Shown here: piece by piece, positions 1 through 8,993 of the stretch | Numbering within the stretch: position 1 is the stretch's first letter | Layout of the letters: the number at the start of each line of letters is the position of its first letter | Notes under the pieces: generated by a model | Told to the model about the DNA's origin: nothing | The model's database searches: none | What the model saw: the letters and a program-made list of their open reading frames with translations, nothing else | Made by a program: the position numbers and the translations under genes | Source: Salinimicrobium sp963709775 | Lineage (GTDB): Bacteria > Bacteroidota > Bacteroidia > Flavobacteriales > Flavobacteriaceae | NCBI GenBank assembly: GCA_963709775.1 | Contig: CAVPXS010000007.1 | Location: 124,001 to 188,000, forward strand | DNA: 64,000 nt | Direction of reading: 5' to 3'

Positions 1-40
1 CCAAAGTTGCAATTATTCCTATGATTGTATCTACTATCAT
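1..40 (-). CDS. mnhG: Na+/H+ antiporter subunit G, N-terminus only
   Basis: Only the first 13 codons are inside the window, reading MIVDTIIGIIATL on the minus strand. The ATG (40-38) overlaps the TGA of mnhF in an ATGA junction, the usual translational coupling in Mrp operons. Position after mnhF and the hydrophobic start support MnhG (MrpG), a small membrane subunit of the Mrp antiporter. The rest lies beyond the left edge, so the call rests mainly on context. Confidence 0.6.
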   Translation of the reverse strand, partial: MIVDTIIGIIATL

Positions 41-315
41 TCGTCCCTGTTCTTTCGTTTCTGAATATAAAATGAATACGCCACAGTTGCCAAGAACCCA
101 ATAAGAGCCAGGATCAAAGCAATATCCAAAAATGTGGGTTGGTGAGAAAGTATGCTGTAAACGGCAATAATCCCAATTCCAATGGTCACCAGAAGATCTA
201 CCGCCACTACCCTGTCGGAAATGGTTGGTCCCTGAAAGAACCTGTAGAACACCAGCAGGATCGCAAGTGATAATGCCGGAAGGATAACAAAGTACAGGTA
301 ATTATCTAAGGTCAT
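37..315 (-). CDS. mnhF: Na+/H+ antiporter subunit F
   Basis: A 92-residue protein with three predicted membrane segments, the usual size for MnhF/MrpF, a small subunit of the multi-subunit Mrp cation/proton antiporter in the cytoplasmic membrane. The FQGPTISDRVVAVD stretch at about residues 27-40 is typical of the family. It follows mnhE with a 4-base overlap (312-315) and overlaps mnhG at its 3' end, so it is an internal cistron of the mnhABCDEFG operon. Its role within the complex (assembly and stability) is family knowledge. Confidence 0.93.
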   Translation of the reverse strand: MTLDNYLYFVILPALSLAILLVFYRFFQGPTISDRVVAVDLLVTIGIGIIAVYSILSHQPTFLDIALILALIGFLATVAYSFYIQKRKNRDE

Positions 316-788
316 GATGAGATCTCTATAATGCGTTTTTCAAATCCGTTCTTGATGTCCCGAATGAAATCTTCCCTGTTCGTAATATACATGGAGTACA
401 CGTAAAGAACTTTTTTATCTTCTGAAACATCCAGGCTAAGCGTTCCGGGAGTAAGGGTGATCATATTTGCCAGAAGAGTGATCTGTCCATCGGACTTTAC
501 ATCGAGGGGTACTCCTACAATTCCCGGCGTCATATGTAATTTTGGAGTACCCACTTCCCAGGCTACCTGTACGTTTGCTTTTATAAGCTGGTACAGAAAA
601 TAGAAAAAGAAGCTAATAAGCCTTGGTACGAGCCTAAAATACCTGGCCCGGCCACCGCCCCGGGTGATCACAAAAAGTACAAAATAACTCAGGAAAAAAC
701 CAAAGAAAATATTGGCAAAAGTGAAGCTTCCGGTAAGAGCTACCCAAATAAATGTAAGAAGTAAGTTTGCCAAAAACCGGTTTTTCAT
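312..788 (-). CDS. mnhE: Na+/H+ antiporter subunit E
   Basis: The 158-residue product matches MnhE/MrpE in length and layout: membrane segments in the first 70 residues, then a soluble domain containing the family signature LLANMITLTPGTLSLD at about residues 105-120. MrpE is needed for assembly or full activity of the Mrp Na+/H+ antiporter. It lies 6 bases downstream of mnhD and overlaps mnhF by 4 bases, consistent with one polycistronic message. Confidence 0.93.
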   Translation of the reverse strand: MKNRFLANLLLTFIWVALTGSFTFANIFFGFFLSYFVLFVITRGGGRARYFRLVPRLISFFFYFLYQLIKANVQVAWEVGTPKLHMTPGIVGVPLDVKSDGQITLLANMITLTPGTLSLDVSEDKKVLYVYSMYITNREDFIRDIKNGFEKRIIEISS

Positions 789-794
789 CTTCTC

Positions 795-2303
795 TTATTT
801 TCTTAATACTGTGTTTATATATTCCTGGTTATCCATAAGTTCAAATGCTATCCTTTCGGCTAAATTCTGAATATTTCCTGCACCAAATCCCAGGTACAGA
901 GTCACAAAAGTCAGGAAGATTATAGGAGCCAGCATTTGTGTTCGCTTCACTCTGCTTAACTTATTAAAGTACGGAAAATTTCTCACTTCAGGTAACTTCT
1001 CACCGGTCTTCCAGAACACTTCTCCCCACAATTTTACAATTACAAAAAGTGTAATAAAACTCGCGAACAGAATAGCGGCGATAACAATAAAATTCTCTGT
1101 ATTCCAGCCTTCAGAAATAAGAGAAAGTTTAGGCCAAAAGCCGGACAAAGGAGGTACACCCACCAAGGAGAAAAGGGGCACTGCAAACAAAAGGCTCAGC
1201 TTTGGATATTCTGCATAAAGCCCCCCCAGCTTTCTAATATTGTGATTTGCCTTAATTTTATAAATCACCCCACTTACCATGAACAGGTTTGTCTTTACCA
1301 TGATGTCGTGGATAAGGTAAAATATAGCTCCTGTTATGGCTACTTCGGTCATCATTCCAAGACCAGCGATCATATAACCTATATGGCATATTACGAGGTA
1401 TGAAAATATTTTACGAATGTTGTTCTGTACGATCGCACCCACGGCGCCGCTAAACAGCGTTAGAACCGCTACAGCAAGAAGAACGTTCTCAAGGAATGGA
1501 TCTACTTCAAAGATGAGGGTAAAGACCCTTATCAAGGCATAAACCCCTACTTTGGTTAAAAGCCCCCCAAAAATAGCCGAAACAGCCGAAGGCGGGGTAT
1601 GATATGATGCCGGCAGCCAGAAATAAAGCGGAAACAGCGCAGATTTAATTCCGAAGCCAACCAGGAAAAGCAGGGCATTTACCTGTACAAGCGTACGATT
1701 TTCTACCGCAGCCACTTTTGAGGCAAGATCGGCCATATTAAGGCTTCCGGTAAGTCCATACAAAACAGCGATAGCAGTAAGGAATATAATTGACGCAAGG
1801 ATATTAAGGGTGAAATATTTTACCGCTCCTTCCAGCTGTGCCTTTTCTCCTCCTATGGTGAGCAGCACAAAGGAAGTAATGATGATAATTTCAAACCACA
1901 CATAAAGGTTGAAAATATCCCCGGTGAGAAAGGCACCGTTAAGCCCAAGTAACAAAAAGTGATAAATGGGGAAAAATCCGAATTTGAGACGGGCGGAGAT
2001 GACAGAGCCTGCCGAGAAGCTGGAAACAGCCAAGCCGGCAATAGCTGTCAATAAAACCAGGGTCGCTGCGAAGGTGTCGGCTACAAAAGTAATTCCGAAA
2101 GGTGCCTCCCAGTTTCCCGACTGTATGGATTGGGTTCCATTCTGCCACACCAGGACAAAAAGCCATACAGCCATACCCAGGTTAACAACACTCCCTATTA
2201 TACTTATAACTCTCTGCCACTTAATCCTGCTCCAAAAGAACATCAAGACGATCGCCAGGAGCATTTGAATAACAAGGGGATATATAACTAACTGTTCGAT
2301 CAT
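795..2303 (-). CDS. mnhD: Na+/H+ antiporter subunit D
   Basis: A 502-residue polytopic membrane protein of the proton-conducting NuoL/M/N-related family. The core antiporter domain spans roughly residues 125-410, with the conserved FEI segment near residue 137, KSALFPLYFWLPASYHTPPS near 220 and the PPLSGFWPK loop near 380. MnhD is one of two large channel-like subunits thought to carry protons or Na+ in the Mrp complex. Its start overlaps the stop of mnhC by 4 bases (2300-2303), indicating coupled translation. Confidence 0.95.
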   Translation of the reverse strand: MIEQLVIYPLVIQMLLAIVLMFFWSRIKWQRVISIIGSVVNLGMAVWLFVLVWQNGTQSIQSGNWEAPFGITFVADTFAATLVLLTAIAGLAVSSFSAGSVISARLKFGFFPIYHFLLLGLNGAFLTGDIFNLYVWFEIIIITSFVLLTIGGEKAQLEGAVKYFTLNILASIIFLTAIAVLYGLTGSLNMADLASKVAAVENRTLVQVNALLFLVGFGIKSALFPLYFWLPASYHTPPSAVSAIFGGLLTKVGVYALIRVFTLIFEVDPFLENVLLAVAVLTLFSGAVGAIVQNNIRKIFSYLVICHIGYMIAGLGMMTEVAITGAIFYLIHDIMVKTNLFMVSGVIYKIKANHNIRKLGGLYAEYPKLSLLFAVPLFSLVGVPPLSGFWPKLSLISEGWNTENFIVIAAILFASFITLFVIVKLWGEVFWKTGEKLPEVRNFPYFNKLSRVKRTQMLAPIIFLTFVTLYLGFGAGNIQNLAERIAFELMDNQEYINTVLRK

Positions 2304-2653
2304 GAGTATTCGTCTGTTGCATTCATTTCATCAAGATCATCTGTCTTTACCACTTTATGCGCCCTTTTCACAAGAACTATGGCGAAAGACTGCAAACCAA
2401 AACTAATTACAATGGCTGTAAGAATAAGGGCCTGCGGAAGCGGATCTGAGTACGCTTCAAGAAACACTTTTGAATCTGCCGGAATTATTGGTGGTGCACC
2501 CTTGGCAATACGCCCCAGCAGAAAAATAAGCAGGTTGGCACCATTCCCCAGCAGGATAATCCCGATGATGAGCTTCACCAGGCTACGCCTAAGGATCATA
2601 TAAATGCCCGCAGCGTAAAGAGTACCAATCATGATCGCTAAAAGTATTTCCAT
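2300..2653 (-). CDS. mnhC: Na+/H+ antiporter subunit C
   Basis: A 117-residue NuoK-like protein with three membrane segments; the pattern IIGIILLGNGANLLIFLLG at about residues 30-48 and DPLPQALILTAIVISFG at about 70-86 are typical of MnhC/MrpC. It forms part of the Mrp antiporter membrane arm. It sits 3 bases after mnhB and overlaps mnhD by 4 bases. The C-terminal 25 residues are hydrophilic. Confidence 0.94.
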   Translation of the reverse strand: MEILLAIMIGTLYAAGIYMILRRSLVKLIIGIILLGNGANLLIFLLGRIAKGAPPIIPADSKVFLEAYSDPLPQALILTAIVISFGLQSFAIVLVKRAHKVVKTDDLDEMNATDEYS

Positions 2654-2656
2654 AGT

Positions 2657-3070
2657 TTAAGCAGATTCAGATATTGTGAATATAATGGTGAGGGTTACTC
2701 CAATAACTACCAGATAAACCCCGATATCAAAAAATAAAGCCGATCCAAGGTTTCCCACGATGGGCAAATGATGTGGGTACCATATTCCCGTCATTAAAGG
2801 CTTATTAGCAAATACGATGGGTGATATACCACTCAGGAAGGATACTGTCAATCCCGCAGGCATAAGAAATCCCGGATGGAAGCGTATGAGCTTTCGTGTA
2901 TCTTCAAGGCCATTTGCGAAGGCATGAAGCACAAATGCGATTGAGGCAATCAATCCACCTACAAATCCTCCACCGGGTAAATAATGACCCCGCAACAAAA
3001 TGAAAACCGAAAACACAAGAAGCAACGGCAACATATAATTTGAGGCGGTACGTAATATTATCGTTTTCAT
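2657..3070 (-). CDS. mnhB: Na+/H+ antiporter subunit B
   Basis: A 137-residue protein with four membrane segments. The motif FVLLRGHYLPGGGFVGGL (actual sequence FILLRGHYLPGGGFVGGL, about residues 23-40) is diagnostic for MnhB/MrpB. It is a separate gene here, while the related MnhB-like region at the end of MnhA belongs to that longer protein. It starts 3 bases after the mnhA stop and ends 3 bases before mnhC, inside the mnh operon. Confidence 0.94.
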   Translation of the reverse strand: MKTIILRTASNYMLPLLLVFSVFILLRGHYLPGGGFVGGLIASIAFVLHAFANGLEDTRKLIRFHPGFLMPAGLTVSFLSGISPIVFANKPLMTGIWYPHHLPIVGNLGSALFFDIGVYLVVIGVTLTIIFTISESA

Positions 3071-3073
3071 GTT

Positions 3074-5393
3074 CTAATCTTTTAATTCCCTGTCATCTCT
3101 TCTTAACCTTAACTTCAAAAGGCTGAATACACCAATAGCTGCTATAGTAAGTACCGAGATCTCCATTAAAGTATCAACACCCCTAAAGTCAACCAGGATC
3201 ACGTTTACAACATTCTTTCCTTTTGCCAGTACATAGGCATTGTCCGCATAGAAATTGCTTACCTCCTTATTAACCGGTTCACTAAGTACTTCAAGCGCAA
3301 TTAAGGTTATCAGGACTCCAAAAGAAACAGAAAGAATTCCATCTATGGCCTTCATCCTGTAATCTGAAATCGATAAGTATTTTGGCAAACTTGACAATAC
3401 CAGCACAAAGAGAATCACGGTAAGAGTATCAATTGAAAATTGTGTCATGGCAAGATCCGGGGCGCTGTAAATCACGAACATAAGGCATATAGTATATCCC
3501 ACAACTCCCATAGCTACCACAGCTGTCAATCTTGACCTGGCTCCCACAACAAATAATACTGCCAGGAACATGATCCCCATAATGATCATTTCATAATAGG
3601 TCATCCTTGAAAAAGAGGAAAAATCTATTGGAATTCCGTCATGTTTTGTAAACAAAGAATAACCCACAAGAACCACCAGGAACAGGATTATGGTCGAAAC
3701 ATAATTCCGAAGGAATCCATTTTGAAAGATCCGGGTCCACCAGTTCGAAAATGCTTTAAAAAGATTTCCGAAGTCGGTAATAAGGGTAAGAGGCGCAATA
3801 AAATCTAATTTGGCAATTCCTCTCTCTTTGCTTCGGGATGGTTTCACGGTTAAGTAAAGCACAAATCCTACTGCAAGCGTTAAAGCACTTAACCCAAGTA
3901 CAAGATTAAATCCATGCCACAACTTTAGGTGCACTTCGCTCCCGGTCATTCCCACGGCGTCTACAACAGGTTTAATAAGGGGACCATCAATAAGGGCAGG
4001 AAAGATTCCCACGACCAATCCCAGCACCGCCAGAATCACGGGCGGAAGCCACATGAGAAAACTTGGAAGATGAATTTTTGAAAAATCTTCTGGAAGTTTT
4101 CCTGTAAAAGGCTTAATTCCCGCCACAAACCCTGCATATAACACAAGGATATTTGTTGCAATTGCGATTATGGTAAGCACAATAGACCAGGAGCCCATTT
4201 GCAGCGTTGATTCATAAACCAGATCTTTCCCCACAAATCCTACAAAAGGCGGCATTCCTGCACTGGAAAGGGCTGCCAGGAATCCGGCTATTGCCACGGG
4301 CAGCATTACTTTCCGCAGCCCGGCAAGGCGGGTAACATCACGGGTTCCGGCTTCATGATCTATGATCCCGGTAACAAGGAATAAAGTTGCTTTATAAAGC
4401 GCGTGAACAATAATATAGACCGCGGCGGCAGTTAGGGCATATTGGGTTCCCAGGCCAATTAGAAAAACCAGGATCCCAAGAACCGAAATAGTGGAATAGG
4501 CAAGTACTCCTTTGAGATCGGTCCTAAATAAGGTATGTACGGCAGCATAAAACATGGTTATGCCACCAACTATTATTAACGTAGTGTTCCAGATTTCTTC
4601 TCCTCCCAAAACCGGGCGTAAAACGCAACAACAGGTAAATCCCTGCTTTTACCATGGTGGCCGAGTGCAGGTAAGTAGATACCGGCGTGGGTGCTTTCAT
4701 GGCTCCCGGAAGCCAGAAATGAAAAGGAAACTGTGCAGATTTTGTAAAGGCTGCCCCAAATATAAAAATGACGATCCAGAGGTAATATTCACTTTGAATT
4801 ATAGTATCGCTTAGCCCAACCATTTCGGTAATGCTATAAGTACCTGCCACTCCTCCCAGTAAAAGGGCGCCTGCCAATAGCAAGAACCCGCCGGAGCCTG
4901 TGATGGCAAGAGCGAGAACAGCCGATTTTCTTGAAGCTTCACTGGTATTATTAAAGCCAATCAGGAAAAAGGAACTTATACTGGTAAGCTCCCAAAATAT
5001 GAACATGGACAGCAGGTTATCACTTAGCACCAGGCCTAGCATGGCACCCATGAACATACCTAAATAACCATAAAACCTATCGAGATAATCGTGCCCTTTT
5101 AAATATGCCGCCGTATAAGCGAAGACGAGGAATCCAATCCCGGTGATCAACAGCGAAAACAAAAGGGAAAGTCCGTCGAGGGCGAAATTTAAGTTAAGAC
5201 CCAGGGAAGGCACCCATTCAATATTTTGCCTTATCACTTCCCCACCGGATACCCGTGGCAGAAAAGAAAGGAAATATAAAAACAGTGCCAGTGGAACGAG
5301 CGAAGAAAGTACAGCAAGTTTACCTTTAAATAATTTCCCGGCGAAGACCAGGAAAATGGAAAAGATAAAACCTAAGAGTATAGCTGAAAGCAT
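3074..5393 (-). pseudogene. mnhA: Na+/H+ antiporter subunit A, frame broken by one extra base
   Basis: MnhA/MrpA is the largest Mrp subunit, combining a NuoL-like antiporter domain with a C-terminal region involved in the wider complex. The frame opens at 5393 and runs into a stop after a nonsense tail; a second frame continues the protein to 3074. Joining them by removing one base from the GGG at 4614-4616 (plus strand) restores the family reading LLLRFTPVLGGEEIW and gives about 772 residues, a normal length. The NuoL-like core includes KSAQFPFHFWLPGAMKAPTP near residue 217. All other subunits are intact and the operon is complete, so a sequence error is more likely than real loss. If real, the antiporter would be inactive. 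Confidence 0.9.
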
Positions 5394-5419
5394 AGGGAAC
5401 GTTCAATTATCTGGAAACA

Positions 5420-5427
5420 CAAATATA
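5420..5427 (-). promoter_or_regulatory. -7 promoter box for the mnh operon
   Basis: Minus-strand TATATTTG matches the Bacteroidota -7 consensus TAnnTTTG, 26 bases upstream of the mnhA start. No clear TTG -33 element is visible at the expected spacing. Confidence 0.5.
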
Positions 5428-5691
5428 GCAGGAAAAACTGAGGATTTAAACCCACAGAGACTTTTTACTATTGGGGAATTCCATTTCTTACTCAATTTAT
5501 TACAAGAAAAACTCAGCTGAAATTGTCATTTTTGAATTTCAAAAAATAGAACAGCTTCAGCAGCAGAAATTTTTGATTCTGAAACTCAGTTACTTTGTAA
5601 AGCAACAGGGGTTTCTGCTCCTGCACAGGCAGATAGTTCCTTCAGGAGCAGCAGTCTGCTTAAAATTTTATATTTTCAGGCAAAATTTTTT
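5428..5691. other. divergent intergenic region with an inverted repeat
   Basis: About 260 bases between mnhA and the M61 peptidase gene. It holds a perfect 9-base inverted repeat, CTGCTCCTG at 5615-5623 and CAGGAGCAG at 5643-5651, separated by 19 bases and located 40-75 bases upstream of the peptidase start. This could be an RNA hairpin in the leader or a protein site. No small gene with a convincing start or composition was found. Confidence 0.4.
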
Positions 5692-7465
5692 ATGCGAATT
5701 CTATTTCTTTTCCTCCTTTTGACTTCCGTAGGTTTTTCCCAAACCAACACCTACACAATTTCATTTGAAAATGCCGGGCATCACGAAGCAAATGTGAAGG
5801 TCACTTTTCCAGATCTTGAGCAGGACAGTTTGAGCGTTCGCATGAGTCGCACTTCGCCGGGTCGTTATGCCCTGCACGAATTTGCGAAAAATATTTATGG
5901 AGTTAAAGCAACCAATTCCAAAGGAGAAAAGCTGGAAATAATTCGACCAGATCCATATTCATGGACCATCACAGATCACGACGGAACAATAAACCTGGAG
6001 TATACCCTCTTCGGAAACAGGGCCGACGGGACTTATACGCAAATAGATCAAACTCACGCCCACCTCAATATTCCGGCGACTTTTATGTATTCTGAAGCCC
6101 TTAAAAAACGTCCTGTAGAAGTCACTTTTGACACCCGAAATCATCCTAATTGGAAGATTGCAACCCAACTGAAGCAGCTCGAAGGCAACAAATATTACGC
6201 TCCAGATCTTTATTACTTCATGGATAGCCCAACTGAAATTAGTGATTTCGATAGTCGGGAGTTTGAGATAGATGGAGAAGTGATAAGATTCATTTTACAC
6301 CATCCGGGAACAGAACAGGAGTTCGACAAATACTGGGAGCAGGTGAAAGAAATAGTAAGGCAGCAAAAAGCCATTTTTGGAGAGTTACCGGACTTTGATT
6401 TTGGGGAGTACACTTTCCTGGCGTGTTATATGCCAAACGTCTCCGGTGACGGGATGGAACACAGGAATAGCACCGTTCTTACAGATGTCACCAGTCTTGG
6501 CGAAGGAGGAATGAAGGAAAATATTGGCACTGTCGCTCACGAGTTCTTTCATGCATGGAACGTGGAGAGAATACGGCCCGAATCTCTTGAACCTTTTGAT
6601 TTTACTGAAGCTAATATGAGCGGAGCTCCTTTGGTTCGCCGAAGGTTTCACCAGCTACTACACTGGTGTTACTCTCGCAAGAGCAGGAATTCTAACGCCT
6701 GAAGAATATGTAAAAAGCCTCAACGGCACCTTTAACTACGTATGGAATTCTCCTGCAAGAGAGTTTTTTAATCCGGTGGAGATGAGTTATCAGGCGCCTT
6801 TTGTTGATGCTGCAGCTTCTATCGATCCTGTGAACCGGGAGAACACGTTTATCTCTTATTATTCCTACGGAAGTATGCTTGGGCTGGCCCTGGACCTACA
6901 GCTGCGTCGAAAAGGGCAAAATCTGGATGAGTTTATGAAGCTGGTATGGGAAACATACGGGGAACCTGAAGTACCTTATGAGCTTAATGATCTGCAAAAT
7001 TTATTAGCGACTTATGCCGGAAAGGACTTTGCCGAATCTTATTTTGATGATTATATCTACAGCAGTAAAATGCCAGATCATGAAAAACTTTTTGCCGAAG
7101 TAGGACTACAAATAAAAAGGGATTCCAAAAATGCCTTTTTTGGAGCTTCAGTGAGAACAGATGATGACGGGTTTTATATTAGCGGCAATCCGTATAAAGG
7201 CTCCCCCGCCTATACCTCTGGCTTGAGTGAAGGAGACCGGATAATTTCATTAAATGGAATTGTCCTGGAGGAAGATCATTCATGGAAAGATGAATTCAGC
7301 AATTTTAAGCCGCAGGATACAATAACACTGGAGATTGAAAGATTTGAGAGGAAGATGAAGAAAACCGTGATCCTGGAAAAAGATCCAACTTACACTATTT
7401 CAATAGATCCAAAGGCAACCGCCATAGCCGTGAAAGAGCGGGAAACATGGTTGTCAAAAAAGTGA
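5692..7465 (+). pseudogene. M61 family glycyl aminopeptidase with PDZ domain, frameshifted
   Basis: A secreted zinc peptidase with a signal peptide at residues 1-16. The M61 catalytic motif HEFFH lies at residues 283-287 (followed by AWNVERIRP), and a PDZ domain occupies the C-terminal region (YKGSPAYTSGLSEGDRIISL). An extra C at 6628-6629 shifts the frame; removing it joins the halves through ALWFAEGFTSYY, whose Glu (about residue 317) should be the third zinc ligand. The restored protein is about 590 residues, normal for the family. The lesion separates the HExxH from its third ligand and from the PDZ domain, so the product would be dead if real. The ATG at 6776 is internal and not a separate gene. 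A single +1 change in an otherwise clean gene suggests a sequence error. Confidence 0.88.
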
Positions 7466-7590
7466 TTTTTTGATGAGATTTTAGGTTGCGATTAGTGTTG
7501 GACTGAAGTCCTGTTTTAAGTCCGTGGGCTATCCTAATCATGCACATTAGTTCAAGGAACGAATATTTCACAAGGAGCTTTTAAAACAAA

Positions 7591-7641
7591 AAATTATTGT
7601 TTTTCAATAATTTATTTATATTTGTTATTGATAAACAATAA
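7591..7641 (+). promoter_or_regulatory. promoter with twin palindromic operators for the DUF2975-repressor module
   Basis: Two copies of TTATTG-N5-CAATAA are present: 7594-7610 (arms extend to 9 bases, AAATTATTG and CAATAATTT) and 7625-7641. Their centres are 31 bases apart, about three helical turns. A -7 box TATATTTG (7617-7624, consensus TAnnTTTG) lies exactly between them, and the TTG at 7597-7599 inside the first copy is spaced 17 bases from it as a -33 element. A protein bound to both sites would cover the whole promoter. The Cro/CI protein encoded at 8674-8883 is the obvious candidate for autoregulation (inference). Confidence 0.72.
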
Positions 7642-7651
7642 TTTTTATTCA

Positions 7652-8149
7652 ATGAAGGCTTTCAAATTTTTCAGGGTCGTACTCGCATTAGTACATCTCA
7701 TCTTATTGATTTTTCTATTTTTCGCCTCAATATTTTTGATGTATATTTTAGCTGGCGGAAGTATTAATTATCCCTTTGAATTAGGTCCCGACATCGTGCC
7801 AGATTCAAAAACTTCCCTCATAAGCTTTCTCATCTTCTTTTTGATCGTTACAGGTGGCTATTTTTATTTCTTCTCCATCCTGCGAAAACTTGCTCAAAGT
7901 ATGGGCGGGAAATTATTTACCAAAGATCAGGTAAGAGGCTTGAGGTATGCCGGACGCTTATTGATCTTTATTACCATAATCGAAAATTTTCTTGCGTTCA
8001 TTATTTCAATACCATTTACTGAAATTAACATAGGTTTCTCTTTTTCTGAGATGTTGTTATACACAGGTTTTGGATGTTTCTTACTGGTTTTAGGGGAAGT
8101 CTTTGCCAGAGGAAAGGTGTATAAGGAGGAAAACGAATTAACAGTATAA
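7652..8149 (+). CDS. DUF2975 family membrane protein (copy 1)
   Basis: A 165-residue protein with four predicted membrane helices, starting at the ATG at 7652 (an upstream TTG at 7622 falls inside the operator region and is less likely). The helical layout and the motif GGKLFTKDQVRGLRYAGRLL around residues 78-97 fit DUF2975, small membrane proteins usually paired with a YozG-type HTH regulator. Function is unknown. The C-terminus KEENELTV is shared with the next gene, showing that the two are tandem paralogues. It is the first gene of a three-gene operon. Confidence 0.85.
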   Translation: MKAFKFFRVVLALVHLILLIFLFFASIFLMYILAGGSINYPFELGPDIVPDSKTSLISFLIFFLIVTGGYFYFFSILRKLAQSMGGKLFTKDQVRGLRYAGRLLIFITIIENFLAFIISIPFTEINIGFSFSEMLLYTGFGCFLLVLGEVFARGKVYKEENELTV

Positions 8150-8153
8150 TAAT

Positions 8154-8669
8154 ATGAAACAACCAATTCTTTTAAAGACCATTCTGGATATCTGCTTTAT
8201 TCTTCTCGCATTTTCCTTTTTAGGTGCAGTTATCTTTTTTACACTCACACTAACCCAGGGAGAAAGTTTTTACCCTATTACAGTAAACGGAAATGTACTT
8301 ACGGAATTTACACCATTAACAATAATTCTCGTTTCAGCAGAATTGATAATTGGAGGATTGATACTATACACGGTTTTTATCCTGAGAAAACTGGTAAGGA
8401 ACTTCTTAAAAGGAAAACTTTTCACCCGTTTCCAGATCGCCACTTTAAATATGGTGGGACAGCTCATCATTCTTATTACCATTGCACAGGGAATTATAGA
8501 TTTTCTGGGAAAAATCCTGATCGATTCCACAGTGGGAATTAACTTAGGGGTGGAGTTTTCCTTTGGTTCATTTTGGTTTATCCTTGCCATTGGTTTATTC
8601 TTTATCTACCTCAGCAAAATCTTTCAGAATGCAAAAGATTTAAAGGAAGAGAACGAATTAACGGTTTAA
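8154..8669 (+). CDS. DUF2975 family membrane protein (copy 2)
   Basis: A 171-residue paralogue of the preceding gene, 4 bases downstream of it. It has four predicted membrane helices, the matching central motif KGKLFTRFQIATLNMVGQL and the same end, LKEENELTV. It differs strongly in the first extracytoplasmic loop, which suggests that the two copies diverged in what they face outside or pair as a heteromer (inference). It is followed after 4 bases by the HTH gene, so the three are co-transcribed. Confidence 0.85.
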   Translation: MKQPILLKTILDICFILLAFSFLGAVIFFTLTLTQGESFYPITVNGNVLTEFTPLTIILVSAELIIGGLILYTVFILRKLVRNFLKGKLFTRFQIATLNMVGQLIILITIAQGIIDFLGKILIDSTVGINLGVEFSFGSFWFILAIGLFFIYLSKIFQNAKDLKEENELTV

Positions 8670-8673
8670 GGTT

Positions 8674-8883
8674 ATGTCAATTGTTATCAACTTAGATCTA
8701 ATGCTCGAAAAGAGGAATATGAAAAGTAACGAGCTCGCTGAAAAAATTGGGATCACCACAGCTAACCTATCCATTTTAAAGACCGGCAAAGCCAGGGCCA
8801 TTCGGTTCTCGACTTTGGAAGCAATTTGCGAGGAACTGGATTGTCAACCGGGAGATATTTTAGAATATAAAAAAGAGGATTAG
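8674..8883 (+). CDS. YozG-type Cro/CI family transcriptional regulator
   Basis: A 69-residue single-domain helix-turn-helix protein. The HTH is at about residues 18-45 (SNELAEKIGITTANLSILKT) and the tail EELDCQPGDILEY is typical of the small YozG/Cro-CI group that accompanies DUF2975. It probably binds the twin palindromes in front of the operon and represses it, with the membrane proteins modulating its activity; this is inferred from location and family pairing only. It is the last gene of its operon, followed by a strong terminator. Confidence 0.9.
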   Translation: MSIVINLDLMLEKRNMKSNELAEKIGITTANLSILKTGKARAIRFSTLEAICEELDCQPGDILEYKKED

Positions 8884-8941
8884 GGAGGTTTATAGCGTTT
8901 CCGGGACTATCACTTCGGTATAGAACCTAACCTTTAAAAAC

Positions 8942-8975
8942 AAAAAAACCTGTTGCTTTCACAACAGGTTTTTTC
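8942..8975. terminator. bidirectional terminator between the HTH gene and atpC
   Basis: Perfect 13-base stem: AAAAAACCTGTTG at 8943-8955 pairs with CAACAGGTTTTTT at 8962-8974 around a 6-base loop. The A and T tracts at its ends make it work in both directions, ending the plus-strand DUF2975 module and the minus-strand atpDC message. Confidence 0.85.
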
Positions 8976-8993
8976 TATTATAATTTGTTCAGC

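Noticed and set aside
4614..4616. Programmed ribosomal frameshifting in mnhA and others
   Set aside because: No slippery heptamer or stimulator is shared, and the lesions occur in unrelated genes with the same sign; error is simpler.
4524..5393. Separate short MnhA-like protein of 289 residues
   Set aside because: Its last 25 residues are out-of-frame text and the remaining MnhA sequence continues in the next frame; treated as one broken gene.
5143..5722. Plus-strand ORFs at the mnhA start
   Set aside because: They run from inside mnhA into the divergent spacer; low-complexity translation and no family resemblance.
6776..7465. Independent PDZ-domain protein
   Set aside because: The ATG at 6776 is internal; the frame is open back to the +1 insertion and encodes the M61 third zinc ligand.
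7466..7590. Small hairpin with GGACTGAAGTCC near 7500 as an RNA gene
   Set aside because: The stem is short, no family is recognised and the spacer lacks a promoter or terminator for a separate RNA.
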